A DNA stretch of 64,000 bases from Triticum aestivum. Lineage: Eukaryota > Streptophyta > Magnoliopsida > Poales > Poaceae. A program made the position numbers and the translations under genes. The stretch lies in NCBI RefSeq assembly GCF_018294505.1, contig NC_057802.1, positions 553,702,202-553,766,201 of the forward strand, read 5' to 3'. This document shows, in pieces, positions 25,691 to 37,735 of this stretch; position 1 is the stretch's first letter; each line of letters opens with the position of its first letter. The notes below the pieces were generated by a model. The model saw nothing but the letters and a program-made list of their open reading frames with translations, had not been told where the DNA came from and did not search any database.

Positions 25691-27784
25691 ATTTATCATA
25701 TAGATAATTGTCAACAATAATAATTCATGATCAAATATATTTGAATGGCCATATATGCTTAGATCTTTCTCCACCACATGATGCTTGCCAACTAAAAAGT
25801 AGGTTGGAATGAGAAGGAATACCACTGACTCTTGCATAAAAGTAAAAGATAGGCCCTTCGCAGAGGGAAGCAGGGATTTGCAGAGGTGCCAGAGCTCGAA
25901 GCAAAAACAGAGATGAAAATAATTTTGAGAGGTATGCTTTCATTGTCAACATAACGACGAAGAGTTCCCAATATCTTCCATACTAGATACATCATAGGCG
26001 GTTCCCACGCAGAAAGGTAAATTTTTTACTCCCCCTCCACCAACATTCACACTCCACGGCTTGTCCGAAACAACGGGTGCCGTCCAACTATCAACATTCC
26101 TGGGGGAGTTTTGTTTAAATTATTTGCGATTTTGTTTTTGATCTTTTGATCATAGGACTGGGCATCCCAGTTACCAGCCATTTTCTTGTGAATGATGAGC
26201 GGAGTCCACTCATCGTGAGGATAACCCACCTAGGATGGAAGATACTGACAGCCCCTAGTCGCTACATGAGTGATTCGGGCATACAAAACAGATTATTATT
26301 TGAAGGTTTAGAGTTTGGCACATGCAAATTTACTTGGAACGGCAGGTAAATACCGCATATAGGTAGATATGGTGGACACTCATGGAAGAAACTTGGTTCA
26401 AGGAGTTTGGATGCACAAACAGTATTCCCACTTAGTACAGATATTTTGGCTAGCAAAGGATTCTAAATAGCAAGCACCACATGTTAGAGGATCCATAACA
26501 ATATAACTTCTATACAAATATACCCAAGCATAACTCATTATGTTGTCTTCCTTGTCCAACTTCAACTAATTTTCTCAGGTTTGAAAATAATTAATGGGGC
26601 TCACAATCATAGAAGATGTCCAAGATAGTATATTTATATGTGAAATCTCTCTTCCTTCAACATTCTTCCATGAATTGTTCAAGTGACCAATACAATGTTT
26701 GCTAACCCTCAAAAAATTTTTACCACCTCTACTTCTTATATGTGAAGAAATTACTCCCCATGGGAAAGGCATATGAAACATATATAATTTCAGGTTTATG
26801 ACATTCAAATCATTCAACCATTTACTCATAGGATATAAGTGAAGCACATGAGTAAATGACAAACTACTCCAAAAAGATATAAGTGAAGATCAATGAGTAG
26901 TTAAATAATTATGTAGCTATGTGAAGACTCTCTCTCATTTAAGAATTTCAGATCTTGGTATTTTATTCAAACAGCAAGCAAAGCTAAAGAAAATAAAATG
27001 ACGCTCCAAGCAAAACACATATCATGTGGTGAATAAAAATATAACTCCAAGTAAAGTTACCGATGAACGAAGACGAAAGAGAGGATGCCATCCGGGGCAT
27101 CCCCAAGCTTAGGCTCTTGGTTGTACTTGAATATTACCTTGGGATGCCTTGGTCATCCCCAAGCTTAGGTTCTTTCCACTCCTTATTGCGTAGTCCATCT
27201 AATCTTTACCTAAAACTTGAAAACTTCACAACACAAAACTTAACAGAAAATCTCGTGAGCTCCGTTAGCGAAAGAAAACAAAATACCACTTCAAGGTACT
27301 GTAATGAACTTATTCTTTATTTGTATTGGTGTTAAATCTACTGTATTCCAACTTCTCTATGGTTTATAAACTATTTTACTAGCCATAGAGTCATCAAAAT
27401 AAGCAAACAACACATGAAAAACAGAATCTGTCAAAAACAGAACAGTCTGTAGTAATCTGTAACTAACGCAAACTTCTGGAACTCAGAAAAATCTACCAAA
27501 ATAGGAAGACTTAGATAATTTGATTATTGATCTGCTGCAATTGGAATCAGTATTTTATCACGTTCTGGTGATTTTAAACAATTGTTTTGGTGAACAGAAA
27601 GTTTCTGGAATTTTCAGCAAGATCAAATAATTATCATCCAAGAAGATCCTATAGGTCTTACTTGGCACAAACACTAATTAAAACATAAAATCACATCTAA
27701 CCAGAGGCTAGATCAAATATTTATTACTAATCAGAACCAAGAAGAAAGAACAAAAATAAAAATTGGGTTTCCCCCCAACAAGCG
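25691..27784 (-). other. non-coding interior of element B
   Basis: AT-rich, no gene supported. It contains ATATAAGTGAAG at about 26833 and 26878, the hairpin GGGGATGCC...GGCATCCCC at 27082-27110 and two CATCCCCAAGCTTAGG motifs (27098, 27155). It parallels the interior of element A. Confidence 0.5.
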
Positions 27785-29665
27785 CTAATGTTTAACGCCC
27801 CTAGCTAGGCATGATGATTTCAATGATGCTCGCATAAAAGATAAGAATTGAAACATAAAGAGAGCATCATGAAGAATATGACTAGCACATTTAAGTCTAA
27901 CCCACTTCCTATTCATAGGGATTTTGTGAGAAAACAACTTATGGGAACAATAAGCAACTAGCATAGGAAGGCAAAACAAGCATAACTTCAAAACTTTAAG
28001 CACATAGAGAGGAAACTTGATATTATTGGAATTCCTACAAGCATACATTCCTCCCTCATAATAATTTTCAGTAGCATCATGAATGAATTCAACAATATAA
28101 CCAGCACCTAAAGCATTCTTTTCATGATCTACTTGCATAGAAATTTTACTACTCTCCACATAAGCAAAATTCTTCTCTTTCGGAATAGTGGGAGTATCAT
28201 AAGAGACTCGAATACTATAAATTGTTTCCACGTTAAAAGAGTAATGTTCAGAAAAAGGGTAATCATAATCATGACAAGTTTTATAAATATAATCATCACT
28301 ACATTTTATAGCATAATTTTCATCACAATAATCATCATAAGTAGCAACTTTGTTCTCATCATAATCGATTGAAACCTCTTCCAAGATAGTGGACTTATCA
28401 CTAAATAAAGTCATGACCTCTCCAAATCCACTTTCACAAATATTATAAAATTCAACATCCTCCAAAATAGTGGGATCATTACTTCCTAAAGTTGACACTC
28501 TTCCAAACCCACTTTCATCAATATAATCATCATAAGTAGGAGGCATGCTATCAGCATAACAAATTTGCTCATCAAAACTTGGGAGGCTAAAAATATCATC
28601 TTCATTAAACATAGCATCCCCAAGCTTGGGACAAACATTAATTTCAGCAAACATATTCTCAAATGTGTCATCCTCATCAAACATAGCATTCCCAAGCTTG
28701 GGCCTTTTCATATCATAAGCATAATCACTCTCATTATTAATAGTATGGATAGCACCAATAGTATAGCAATTATCATCATCACAGTGAGTAGTAGGAGAAA
28801 CATCATTTGGGAGGGATACCTTTTTACCTTTGCTTCTCCGTTTTTTATTTTTCTTCTTCACATCATGTGCGGGTTTATCCCTCTTTTTTCAGCTCCTTAT
28901 TGATGAGATTGGTTGAATAGAAAGCTCCTCCTCGTTACCTGATTCATCATAAGAAATAATAGGAGGATATTGGGAAGTCTCTTCCCTTTCATTAGTGTTC
29001 TCTTCATCTTCTATTTGCTTTCTTTTCTTTATGTAATTGGCAATATAAGGATTTTCAATGCAATTCACTGCACAATACATATAAATTTCCTCTAGATCAA
29101 AATCAAGAAGTTTATCACGGACAATTACTGGAAGATAGTTAGTTATACGTTTCATTTCTTCATAACCCATAAGCAAACTAAGTTCATTATGATGTGCAAG
29201 GGAAATCAAGTCATCACAATTTTTGGAAATGATTAGATCATGAAACAATTTGCATCAGATAGTTAAATGACCATGTTCATTGCAAAGTTCACAAGTACGG
29301 CTAAGAAAATTTAAATTTTCAGCACAAACATCTAGCCTTTCTTGCAACCATTTAGTTTCTAAGTACTTATGCCTCTTGAAAAATCTATCTTCCCTAATTG
29401 GTGTGTACTTGCAAACTCTATGTATTCCACAAAATTTGACATGCTTATAAGAGACATTTTCATCATGACTAGAGCAATCATCATTGGTACTATGGATATT
29501 CAAAGAGTTCATACTAACAACATTGCAATCATGCTCATCATTCAAAGATTTAGTGCCAAACATTTTATGGACTTCTTCTCCTAGCACTTGAGCACAATTT
29601 TCCCTTCCATCATTCTCACGAAAGATATTAAAAAGATGAAGCGTATGAGACAAACTCAATTCCAT
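27785..29665 (-). CDS. element B acidic ORF in gag position (two stops)
   Basis: One minus-strand frame runs from ATG 29665 to a stop at 27785, about 626 codons, broken only by TGA at 29255-29257 and TGA at 28889-28891. It begins about 100 bp after the PBS, where gag would lie. The N-terminal part has MELSLSHTLHLFNIFREND and CxxH/Cys-rich pieces (CELCNEHGH). The middle has a lysine-rich KKKNKKRRSKGKK tract, and a long Asp/Tyr-rich part follows with repeats of CPKLGDAMFNEDD / RPKLGNAMFDEDD. The C-terminus resembles element A's ORF (IPMNRKWVRL). No RT, protease or integrase motif. Function unknown; it could be a divergent gag-like or accessory protein. Confidence 0.6.
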
Positions 29666-29762
29666 TTTTTTGTAGTTTTCTTTTATAGACTAAACTAGTG
29701 ATAAAATAAGAAACTAAAAGATTTGATTGCAAGATCTAAAGATATACCTTCAAGCACTCACC

Positions 29763-29780
29763 TCCCCGGCAACGGCGCCA
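29763..29780 (-). other. primer-binding site of element B
   Basis: The minus strand reads TGGCGCCGTTGCCGGGGA, ten bases inside the 5' LTR. It is a perfect match to the Athila-type PBS known to pair with tRNA-Asp. Confidence 0.85.
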
Positions 29781-29790
29781 GAAAAGATCT

Positions 29791-31481
29791 TGATGTCTAC
29801 TACACAACCTTCTTCTTGTAGACGTTGTTGGGCCTCCAAGAGCAGAGGTTTGTAGGACAGTAGAAAATTTCCCTCAAGTGGATGACCTAAGGTTTATCAA
29901 TCCGTGGGAGGCGTAGGATGAAGATGGTCTCTCTCAAACAACCCTGCAACCAAATAACAAAGAGTCTCTTGTGTCCCCAACACACCCAATACAATGGTAA
30001 ATTGTATAGGTGCACTAGTTCGGCGAAGAGATGGTGATACAAGTGCAATATGGATGGTAGATATAGGTTTTTGTAATCTGAAAATATAAAAACAGCAAGG
30101 TAACTAATGATAAAAGTGAGCACAAATGGTATTGCAATGCTAGGAAACAATTCCTAGGGTTCATACTTTCACTAGTGCAAGTTGTCTCAACAATAATAAC
30201 ATAATTGGATCATATAAATATCCCTCAACATGCAACAAAGAGTCACTCCAAAGTCACTAATAGCGGAGAACAAACGAAGAGATTATTGTAGGGTACGAAA
30301 CCACCTCAAAGTTATCCTTTCTGATCGATCTATTCAAGAGTCCGCCGTAAAATAACACGAAGCTATTCTTTCCGTTCGATCTATCATAGAGTTCGTACTA
30401 GAATAACACCTTAAGACACAAATCAACCAAAACCCTAATGTCACCTAGATACTCCAATGTCACCTCAAGTATCCGTAGGTATGATTATACGATATGCATC
30501 ACACAATCTCAGATTCATCTATTTAACCAACACAAAGAACTTCAAAGAGTACCCCAAAGTTTCTACCGGAGAGTCAAGACGAAAACGTGTGCCAACCCCT
30601 ATGCATAAGTTCACAAGGTCACTGAACCCGCAAGTTGATCACCAAAACATACATCAAGTAGATCATGTGAATATCCCATTGTCACCACAGATAAGCACAT
30701 GCAAGACATACATCAAGTGTTCTCAAATCCTTAAAGACTCAATCCGATAAGATAACTTCGAAGGGAAAACTCAATCCATTACAAGAGAGTAGAGGGGGAG
30801 AAGCATCATAAGATCCAACTATAATAGCAAAGCTCGCGATACATCAAGATCGTGCCAAATCAAGAACACGAGAGATAGAGAGAGATCAAACACATAGCTA
30901 TTGGTACATACCCTCAGCCCCGAGGGTGAACTACTCCCTCCTCGTCGTGGAGAGCGCCGGGATGATGAAGATGGCCACCGGTGAGGGATCCCCCCCTCTG
31001 GCAGGGTACCGGAACAGGGTCCCGATTGTTTTTTTGTGGCTACAGAGGCTTGTGGCGGCGGAACTCCCGATCTAGGTTATTTTCTGGAGGTTTCAGTATT
31101 TATAGGATTTTTTGGCGTAGGTCTCACGTCAGGGGGCTCTCCGGGTTGTCCACAAGGCAGGGGCCCACGCCCAGGGGGGTGGGCGCGCCCCCACCCTCGT
31201 GGGCAGCCCAGGACTCTCCTGGCCCAACTCTTTTACTCCAGGGGCTTCTTTTCATCCAGAGAAAATCAACAAAAATTGGCACGTCAATTGGACTCCGTTT
31301 GGTTTTCCTTTTCTACAAAACTTAAAAACAGGGAAAAAACAGAAACTGGCACTGGGCTCTAGGTTAATAGGTTAGTCCCAAAAATCATATAAAAGTGTAT
31401 AATAAAGCCCATAAACATCCAAAACAGATAATATAATAGCATGAATACTTCATAAATTACAGATACATTGGAGGCGTATCA
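29791..31481 (-). repeat. 5' LTR of element B
   Basis: Full-length LTR of 1691 bp, TGATGTCTACTAC...GGAGGCGTATCA. GC-rich in the middle (30950-31250), AT-rich elsewhere. The minus-strand GCACTGGATCAAT-like and TATAATAAAG regions near its plus-strand right end are candidates for promoter sequence. Confidence 0.92.
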
Positions 31482-31486
31482 GTAAG

Positions 31487-32226
31487 CACGAAGGGAAATT
31501 AAACAATGTATGAGTTGAAGAGTTACTCTCATTAGAAGGTGGGCATGGGTAGCTAATCCGCTCTTCCTCCTTTTGTTCTTCGCTTTCCTCATCATCTTTT
31601 TCATCCAATGATCGTTAATTTCTTCTTCCATAGGCTCCTGCAAAATATTAGTCTCTTCTTGGACAGCGGAGACTTTCTCAATAAATGCATCAATATCGGA
31701 ATTGAATTCATAATTGGCATAGCAATATTTTAGGATAGCTAAATTTTCAGCTCTCTAAACAGCATCATAAAGATTTTCAAATTCCTTGAACATAGATTCA
31801 ATTTCATAAGCACCCATAAAAGCAACAAATTCTTCTATTTGTTCCACATCATAGTAATCATATATACCTCTAGCATAAGAAGCCAAGTTTTCATTATCAT
31901 TAAATTCGCATGAAAAGGGAAGGTGGAGCCTTCATCCTAGAGCAACAAGTATAATCATATCTCAAGCATAGTTGCCTAGCATACCACTTCATCATATGAA
32001 TTTGATCCCATAATAGTTTCCCTTTTTGAGTTAAGCGATAATCCCTAAAGTATTCACGTTGGTCCAATGTGTCTCCCATTACATAATTGAATGGGGTTTT
32101 CTCAGGATTATCAAAGTAATACATAATATCTGTCACATAACGAGCATCGAGGGTTTTAGGAGGTTCCCCATATCCATGAGTAGCAAGTACACCTATTTTT
32201 TTTGGTATTTCGTGTTCCATATCCAT
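31487..32226 (-). pseudogene. element A acidic ORF, N-terminal part
   Basis: ATG 32226 starts MDMEHEIPKKIGVLATHGYG, with PKTLDARYVTDIMYYFDNP and QIHMMKWYARQLCLRYDY. A frame change and stops follow near 31900 and 31758. Beyond them ESMFKEFENLYDA and AILKYCYANYEFNSDIDAF are readable. It follows the PBS by about 100 bp, like the ORF of element B, and continues across B at 22312. Family unknown. Confidence 0.6.
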
Positions 32227-32321
32227 AACTAAAGATAGAGAAAAACTTATAACAAGAAATAAAAATTACTTAGTGATAAAGCAAACAAGCACACACGAGA
32301 ATATTCACCCCATGCTATTGC

Positions 32322-32340
32322 TCCCCGGCAACGGTGCCGG
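32322..32340 (-). other. primer-binding site of element A
   Basis: The minus strand reads CCGGCACCGTTGCCGGGGA, an Athila-type PBS with one or two changes, ten bases inside the 5' LTR. Confidence 0.75.
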
Positions 32341-32350
32341 AAAAAGGTCT

Positions 32351-33865
32351 TGATAACCCACAAGTATAGGGGATCAATTGTAGCCTCTTTCGATAAGTAA
32401 GAATGTCGAACCCAACGAGGAGCTAAAGGTAGAACAAATATTCCCTCAAGTTCTATCGACCACCGATACAAATCTATGCACGCTTAACGTTCGCTTTACC
32501 TAGAACAAGTATGAAACTAGAAGTACTTTGTAGGTGTTTTTGGATAGGTTTGCAAGATAATAAAGAGAGTGTAAATAAAAACTAGGGGCTGTTTAGATGA
32601 AGACACAAACAAGTTAGTTTTAGTAGAGAACTTTTTGTCACGAGAAAGTTATTTTTCCCTAGGCAATCGATAACTAGACCGCTAATCATTATTGCAATTT
32701 TATTTGAGGGAGAGGCATAAGCTAACATACTTTCTCTACTTGGATCATATGCACTTATGATTGGAACTCTAGCAAGCATCCGCAACTACTAAAGATCATT
32801 AAGGTAAAACCCAACCATAGCATTAAAGCATCAAGTCCTCTTTATCCCATACGCAACAACCCCTATACTCGGGTTTGTGTTTCAGTCACTCACGCAACCC
32901 ACTATAAGCGAATCATGAACGTATTGCAACACCCTACAACGGGGATCCATCACGCTTGCGCGACACGGAGAGCACCGTAGGACAGCACCAATAATAAAAC
33001 ATGCAACTCAAACCAATCTTGATCATCAAATAACCCATAGGACAAAACGGATCTACTCAAACATCATAGGATAGCCATACATCATTGGGAAATAATATAT
33101 AGCGTTGAGCACCATGTTTAAGTAGAGAGTACAGCGGGTAAAAGAGGGGTTACACCGCTGCATAGAGGGGGGAAGAGTTGGTGATGATGGCGGTGAAGTT
33201 GTTGGTGAAGATTGCGGTGATGATGATGGCCCCCGGTGGCACTCCGGCGCCACCGAGAGCGAGGGAGAGAGAGCCCCCTCCTTCTTCTTCTTGCTTGACC
33301 TCCTCCCTAGATGGGATAAGGGTTTCCCCTCTAGTCCTTGGTCTCCATGGCATGGGAGGGGCGAGAGCCCCTCCGAGATTGGATCTGTCTCTCTGTCTCT
33401 CTCTGTTTCTGTGTTCTGTTCTGCTTCCCTTTCACCGTTTCGTATATATATGGAGATCCCTAACTCCGATTGGACTGAAATCTTCGCCGTGATTTTTTAC
33501 TAAAAATTAGCTTTCTTGCGGCCGAAGAAGGGCATCAGCCGCCTTATGGGGGGCCCACAAGGGTCAGGGGCGCGCCCAGGGGGTGGGGCGGCCCCCTGCC
33601 TCGTGCCTCCCTCGGGCACCGTCTCGCTTGGATTTTCCTTCCCATATTCTCTGAAATAATCTCCGTCCATTTTTATCCCGTTTGGACTCCATTTGATATG
33701 GATATTCTGCGAAACAAAAACATGCAACAAACAGGAACTGGCACTGGGCACTGGATCAATATGTTAGTCACCAAAAATAGTATAAAAAGTTGCCAAAAAT
33801 ATATGAAAGTTGTAGAATTTTGGCATGGAACAATCAAAAATTATAGATACGACGGAGACGTATCA
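32351..33865 (-). repeat. 5' LTR of element A
   Basis: 1515 bp, TGATAACCCACAAG...AGACGTATCA, matching 17242-18750 at most positions. The GC-rich part around 33530-33610 carries the copy-specific insertion. Confidence 0.95.
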
Positions 33866-36301
33866 GTGATGTGGTATGCTCCTATAATACCACGGTTGAA
33901 ACCTCTGTTCAGAAACGAAGAGCATGCCAAGTTGATGCGATGGCACAGAGAGGGCCGTAAGAAAGACAGGAAGTTGAGAGCACCCGCTGATGGGTCGCAG
34001 TGGAGAAAAATCGAGAGAAAGTACTGGGCTGAGTTTGCAGGTGACCCAAGGAACATATGGTTTGGTTTAAGCGCGGATGGCATTAATCGTTTCGGGGAGC
34101 AGAGCAGCAATCACAGCACCTGGCCCGTGACTCTATGTATGTATAACCTTCCTCCTTGGATGTGCATGAAGCGGAAGTTCATTATGATGCCAGTTCTCAT
34201 CCAAGGCCCTAAGCAACCCGGCAACGACATTAATGTGTACCTAAGGCCATTAGTTGAAGAACTTTTATAGCTGTGGAATGGAAACGATGTACGTGTGTGG
34301 GATGAGCACAAACAGGAGGAATTTAACTTGCACGTGTTGCTATTTGTAACCATCAACAATTGGCCCGCTCTCAGTAACCTTTCAGGACAGACAAACAAGG
34401 GATACCAAGCATGCACACACTGTTTAGCAGACACCGAAAGTATATACCTGGACAAATGCAGGAAGAATGTGTACCTGGGCCATCGTCGATTTCTTCCGAC
34501 CAACCATCAATGTCGAAAGAAAGGCAAGCATTTCAAAGGCGAGGCAGATCACCGGAAGAAGCCCGCCATGCGTACCGGTGATCACGTACTTGCTATGGTC
34601 AATGATTTACACATAATCATTGGAAAGGGTCCCGGCGGACTAGCTGTTCCAAATGACGCTGAGGGACGCGCACCCATGTGGAAGAAGAAATCTATATTTT
34701 GGGACCTACCCCACTAGAAAGACCTAGAGGTCCGCTGTTCAATCGACGTGATGCACGTGACGAAGAACCTTTGCGTGAACCTGCTAGGCTTCTTGGGCGT
34801 GTATGGGAAGACAAAAGATACACCTGAGGCACGGGAGGACCTGCAACGTTTGCACGAAAAAGACGGCATGCCTCCAAAGCAGTATGAAGGTCCTGCCAGC
34901 TACGCTGTTACCAAACAAGAGAAGGAAATCTTCTTTGAATGCCTGCTCAGTATGAAGGTCCCGACTGGCTTCTTGTCGAATATAAAGGGAATAATAAATA
35001 TGCCAAAGAAAAAGTTCCAGAACCTAAAGTCTCATGACTGCCACGTGATTATGACGCAACTGCTTCCGGTTGTATTGAGGGGGCTTCTACCGAAAAACGT
35101 CCGATTAGCCATTGTGAAGCTATGTGCATTCCTCAATGCAATCTCTCAGAAGGTGATCGATCCAGAAATCATACCAAGGCTAAGGAGTGATGTGGCGCAA
35201 TGTCTTGTCAGTTTTGAGCTGGTGTTCCCACCGTCCTTCTTCAATATCATGACGCACGTTCTAGTTCATCTAGTCGACGAGATTGTCATTCTGGGCCCTG
35301 TATTTCTACACAATATGTTCCCCTTTGAGAGGTTCATGGTAGTCCTAAAGAAATATGTCTGTAACCGCGCTAGGCCAGAAGGAAGCATCTCCATGTGCCA
35401 TCAAACAGAGGATGTCATTGGGGTTTGTGTTGACTTCATTCCTGGCCTTAAGAAGATAGGCCTCCCTATATCACGGTATGAGGGGAGACTGACTGGAAAA
35501 GGCACGCTTGGAGGGCACTCAATAATATGCAGGGACGGGCATTCTTGGTCTCAAGCACAGTACACAATTCTACAGAACTCTACCTTGGTGACCCCCTATG
35601 TCGATGAACACAAGAACAGTCTGCGCTCCAAACACCCGGAGCAGTGTGACGACTGGATTACATGTGAACACATCAGGACTTTCAGCAAGTTGGTTGGAAA
35701 CACGTCTTCGACTGTATTGACTTACAAAGGATACGAGATAAATGGGAATACATTTTACACGATCACCCAAGATCAAAAGAGCACCAACCAAAACAGAGGT
35801 GTTCGCTTTGATGCAGCAACCAAGAGGGGAAATGACACATATTATGGTTACATAGTGGACATATGGGAACTTGACTACGGACATGATTTTAAGGTCCCAT
35901 TGTTTAAGTGCAAATGGGTCAATCTGTCAGGAGGCGGGGTACATGTAGACCCACAGTACGGAATGACAATAGTGGATCTGAACAATCTTGGGTACACTGA
36001 CGAACCGTTCGTCCTAGCCAATGATGTGGCGCAGGTTATCTATGTGAAGGACATGTCTACCAAACTGTGAACAAAAGATAAGGAAGCGAATACATCATAC
36101 GATGAGCCAAAGCGCCACATAGTTCTTTCAGGAAAAAGGGACATCGTGGGAGTGGAGGGCAAGACAGACATGTCTGAAGATTATGAAAAGTTTCATGAAA
36201 TTCCTCCCTTCAAAGTCAAGGCTGACCCAAGCATCCTGATAAACGATGAAGATTATCCATGGTTACGGCGCAATAAGCAAAGGACACAAGCAAAGAAATA
36301 G
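33866..36301 (+). pseudogene. CACTA C transposase (TNPD type), C-terminal part
   Basis: Continues directly from 17241 across element A, with VMWYAPIIPRLKPLFRN and the Transposase_21 core (KYWAEFAGDPRNIWFGLSAD, ACTHCLADTESIYLDKC, FWDLPH). The downstream transposase C-terminal (DUF4218-like) region follows with DVMHVTKNLCVNLLGFLGV. In-frame stops lie at 34268 (TAG), 34715 (TAG) and 36068 (TGA); the last codons before the natural end at 36301 are RRNKQRTQAKK. The region around 35690 (SKLVGNTSSTVL) looks shorter than in relatives I know. Not functional as it stands. Confidence 0.9.
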
Positions 36302-37265
36302 TGAAGACTTTCTCTCCACAACTATTATGATGATGCCCTTGATCTAGAATATCACTGCTATTACATGTGAAGAAATGAAATGCCTGTTGTAACAGACGAG
36401 TTTCCGTATCAAATGAAATGCTTTTCAATTTTAGCGTCATATAGCTTTGAATGGGGCTTTGAATGGTGCATTTTGAACACAGAAAAATATCAGTAAATGC
36501 ATGAAAAAATAACAAATGAATTAAAAAAGGGTTGAAAATTGATGATGTGGCTTTGAATGGTCCATTTTGAACTTAGAAAAAGTCTGGAGTTCAAGTAAGT
36601 TCAAAAAATGAAATCCCTTTGTAACAGACAAGTTTCCGTATGAAACCCTGATACTTCGAAAGAGATTGTCCGTTTTGTACACGAAGTCCATCCAGTTTTT
36701 GCCGTAAACCTCTCTACTTTTTTTGCACATGCTATGTGGGTGAAATGATGATGCCATGCCAACTTTCAACCTTTTCAGAGTTCATTTGGAATGCTTTTCA
36801 ATTTCAGGGTCATTTAGCTCAGCCAAATCAGTAAATGCATGAAAAATAATGAATGAAGTCAGAAAGGGTTGAAAATTGATGAGGTCCCGGTTGAATGGTC
36901 CATTTTGAACACAGAAAAAGTCTGGAGTTCAAATAAGTTCCAAAAAGGTTGAAAGTTTCTGTTTCTGTTCAAAACATTAGAAGCAAAAAGAATTTTCTAA
37001 GAATTTATGCAACTAAAAGCAAAAGGAATCAACTAAAAATCTTTTATAAACCTCTAGTATTTTTGAAACTAAAATTATATGAAATTTATGCAACTAAAAT
37101 TATCTAAGAATTTTCTGTTCAAAACATTAAAAGCAAAAAGAATTTTCATAAAGAAATTTTTTGTTAGAAACTTTAATAGCAAACTAAAATAACAAAATCT
37201 GTTTTTCATTAAAACAGATATTTAAAATAACCTAAAATTACCAAATTGAGTATAATGATAAAACA

Positions 37266-37275
37266 NNNNNNNNNN
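37266..37275. other. assembly gap (10 N)
   Basis: Ten undefined bases directly abutting a 104-bp tandem duplication. The gap length is nominal. Confidence 0.98.
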
Positions 37276-37480
37276 ACTAATGGCACTAACAAAAAGTTTA
37301 TAATTTTTGTGACCTAAAAGCAAATAGAAGTAAAAATAAAGGAAAAAAAGAAAAAAACACTCATAAATCAAATTTGAAAACTAATGGCACTAACAAAAAG
37401 TTTATAATTTTTGTGACCTAAAAGCAAATAGAAGTAAAAATAAAGGAAAAAAAGAAAAAATAATGCAAAAAACAAAACAA
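37276..37480. repeat. 104-bp tandem duplication beside the gap
   Basis: ACTAATGGCACTAACAAAAA at 37276 recurs at 37380 with the same following 80 bp (AAAGCAAATAGAAGTAAAAA and so on). The two copies appear identical over that stretch, which with the N run suggests an unresolved or artificial repeat. Confidence 0.9.
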
Positions 37481-37735
37481 AAAAACTGGAAAAAAATGCC
37501 GCCTATTGGGCCACCACGGCCTGAATACGACTAGAAACCCAACCAGCCAGGTGGGCCAGGATTCAGGCCCGCAGCAGGCGCAGTAGGCCGAGAGGCACAT
37601 AGTAACAGATTAGGCCCGAAAGCCTGTGGTTGAGAGGAGCTCGAGAGGGTGGCACAACAACGCTTATAAACCACTCTCGAGCTCTCTCAACTAGCGAGGT
37701 GGAACTAAACTTTTGGCCGCGACGCGGGCAGCACA

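Larger units (their letters stand above)
22313..31481 (-). mobile_element. LTR retrotransposon B (Athila-lineage, non-autonomous), nested in A
   Basis: It starts TGATGTCTACTACACAACC and ends GGAGGCGTATCA, with TSD GTAAG at 22308-22312 and 31482-31486. The right (5') LTR is 29791-31481. The left (3') LTR is truncated at 23886. The PBS complement TCCCCGGCAACGGCGCCA at 29763-29780 is a perfect Athila-type tRNA-Asp site. The interior has an ORF in the gag position but no recognisable protease, RT or integrase, so it must be mobilised in trans. A LINE fragment is inserted in it. Confidence 0.93.
17242..33865 (-). mobile_element. LTR retrotransposon A (Athila-lineage, non-autonomous)
   Basis: TG...CA LTRs lie at 17242-18750 and 32351-33865, with TSD GTGAT at 17237-17241 and 33866-33870. 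The PBS complement TCCCCGGCAACGGTGCC next to the right LTR shows minus-strand orientation. It matches the Athila-type PBS (TGGCGCCGTTGCCGGGGA, tRNA-Asp) with a change. Without nested B it is about 7.45 kb. No gag-pol is visible; an acidic ORF in the gag position and long AT-rich non-coding DNA make up the interior. It is inserted in the transposase gene of CACTA C. Confidence 0.93.
36302..37735. other. spacer of CACTA C between its two genes
   Basis: No gene supported. TTGAATGGTCCATTTTGAAC and AAAAGTCTGGAGTTCAA recur (about 36552 and 36893, with a further variant near 36458). 37480-37735 is GC-richer and contains TATAAACCACTC at about 37668 and the start of new subterminal-type repeats. Confidence 0.6.
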
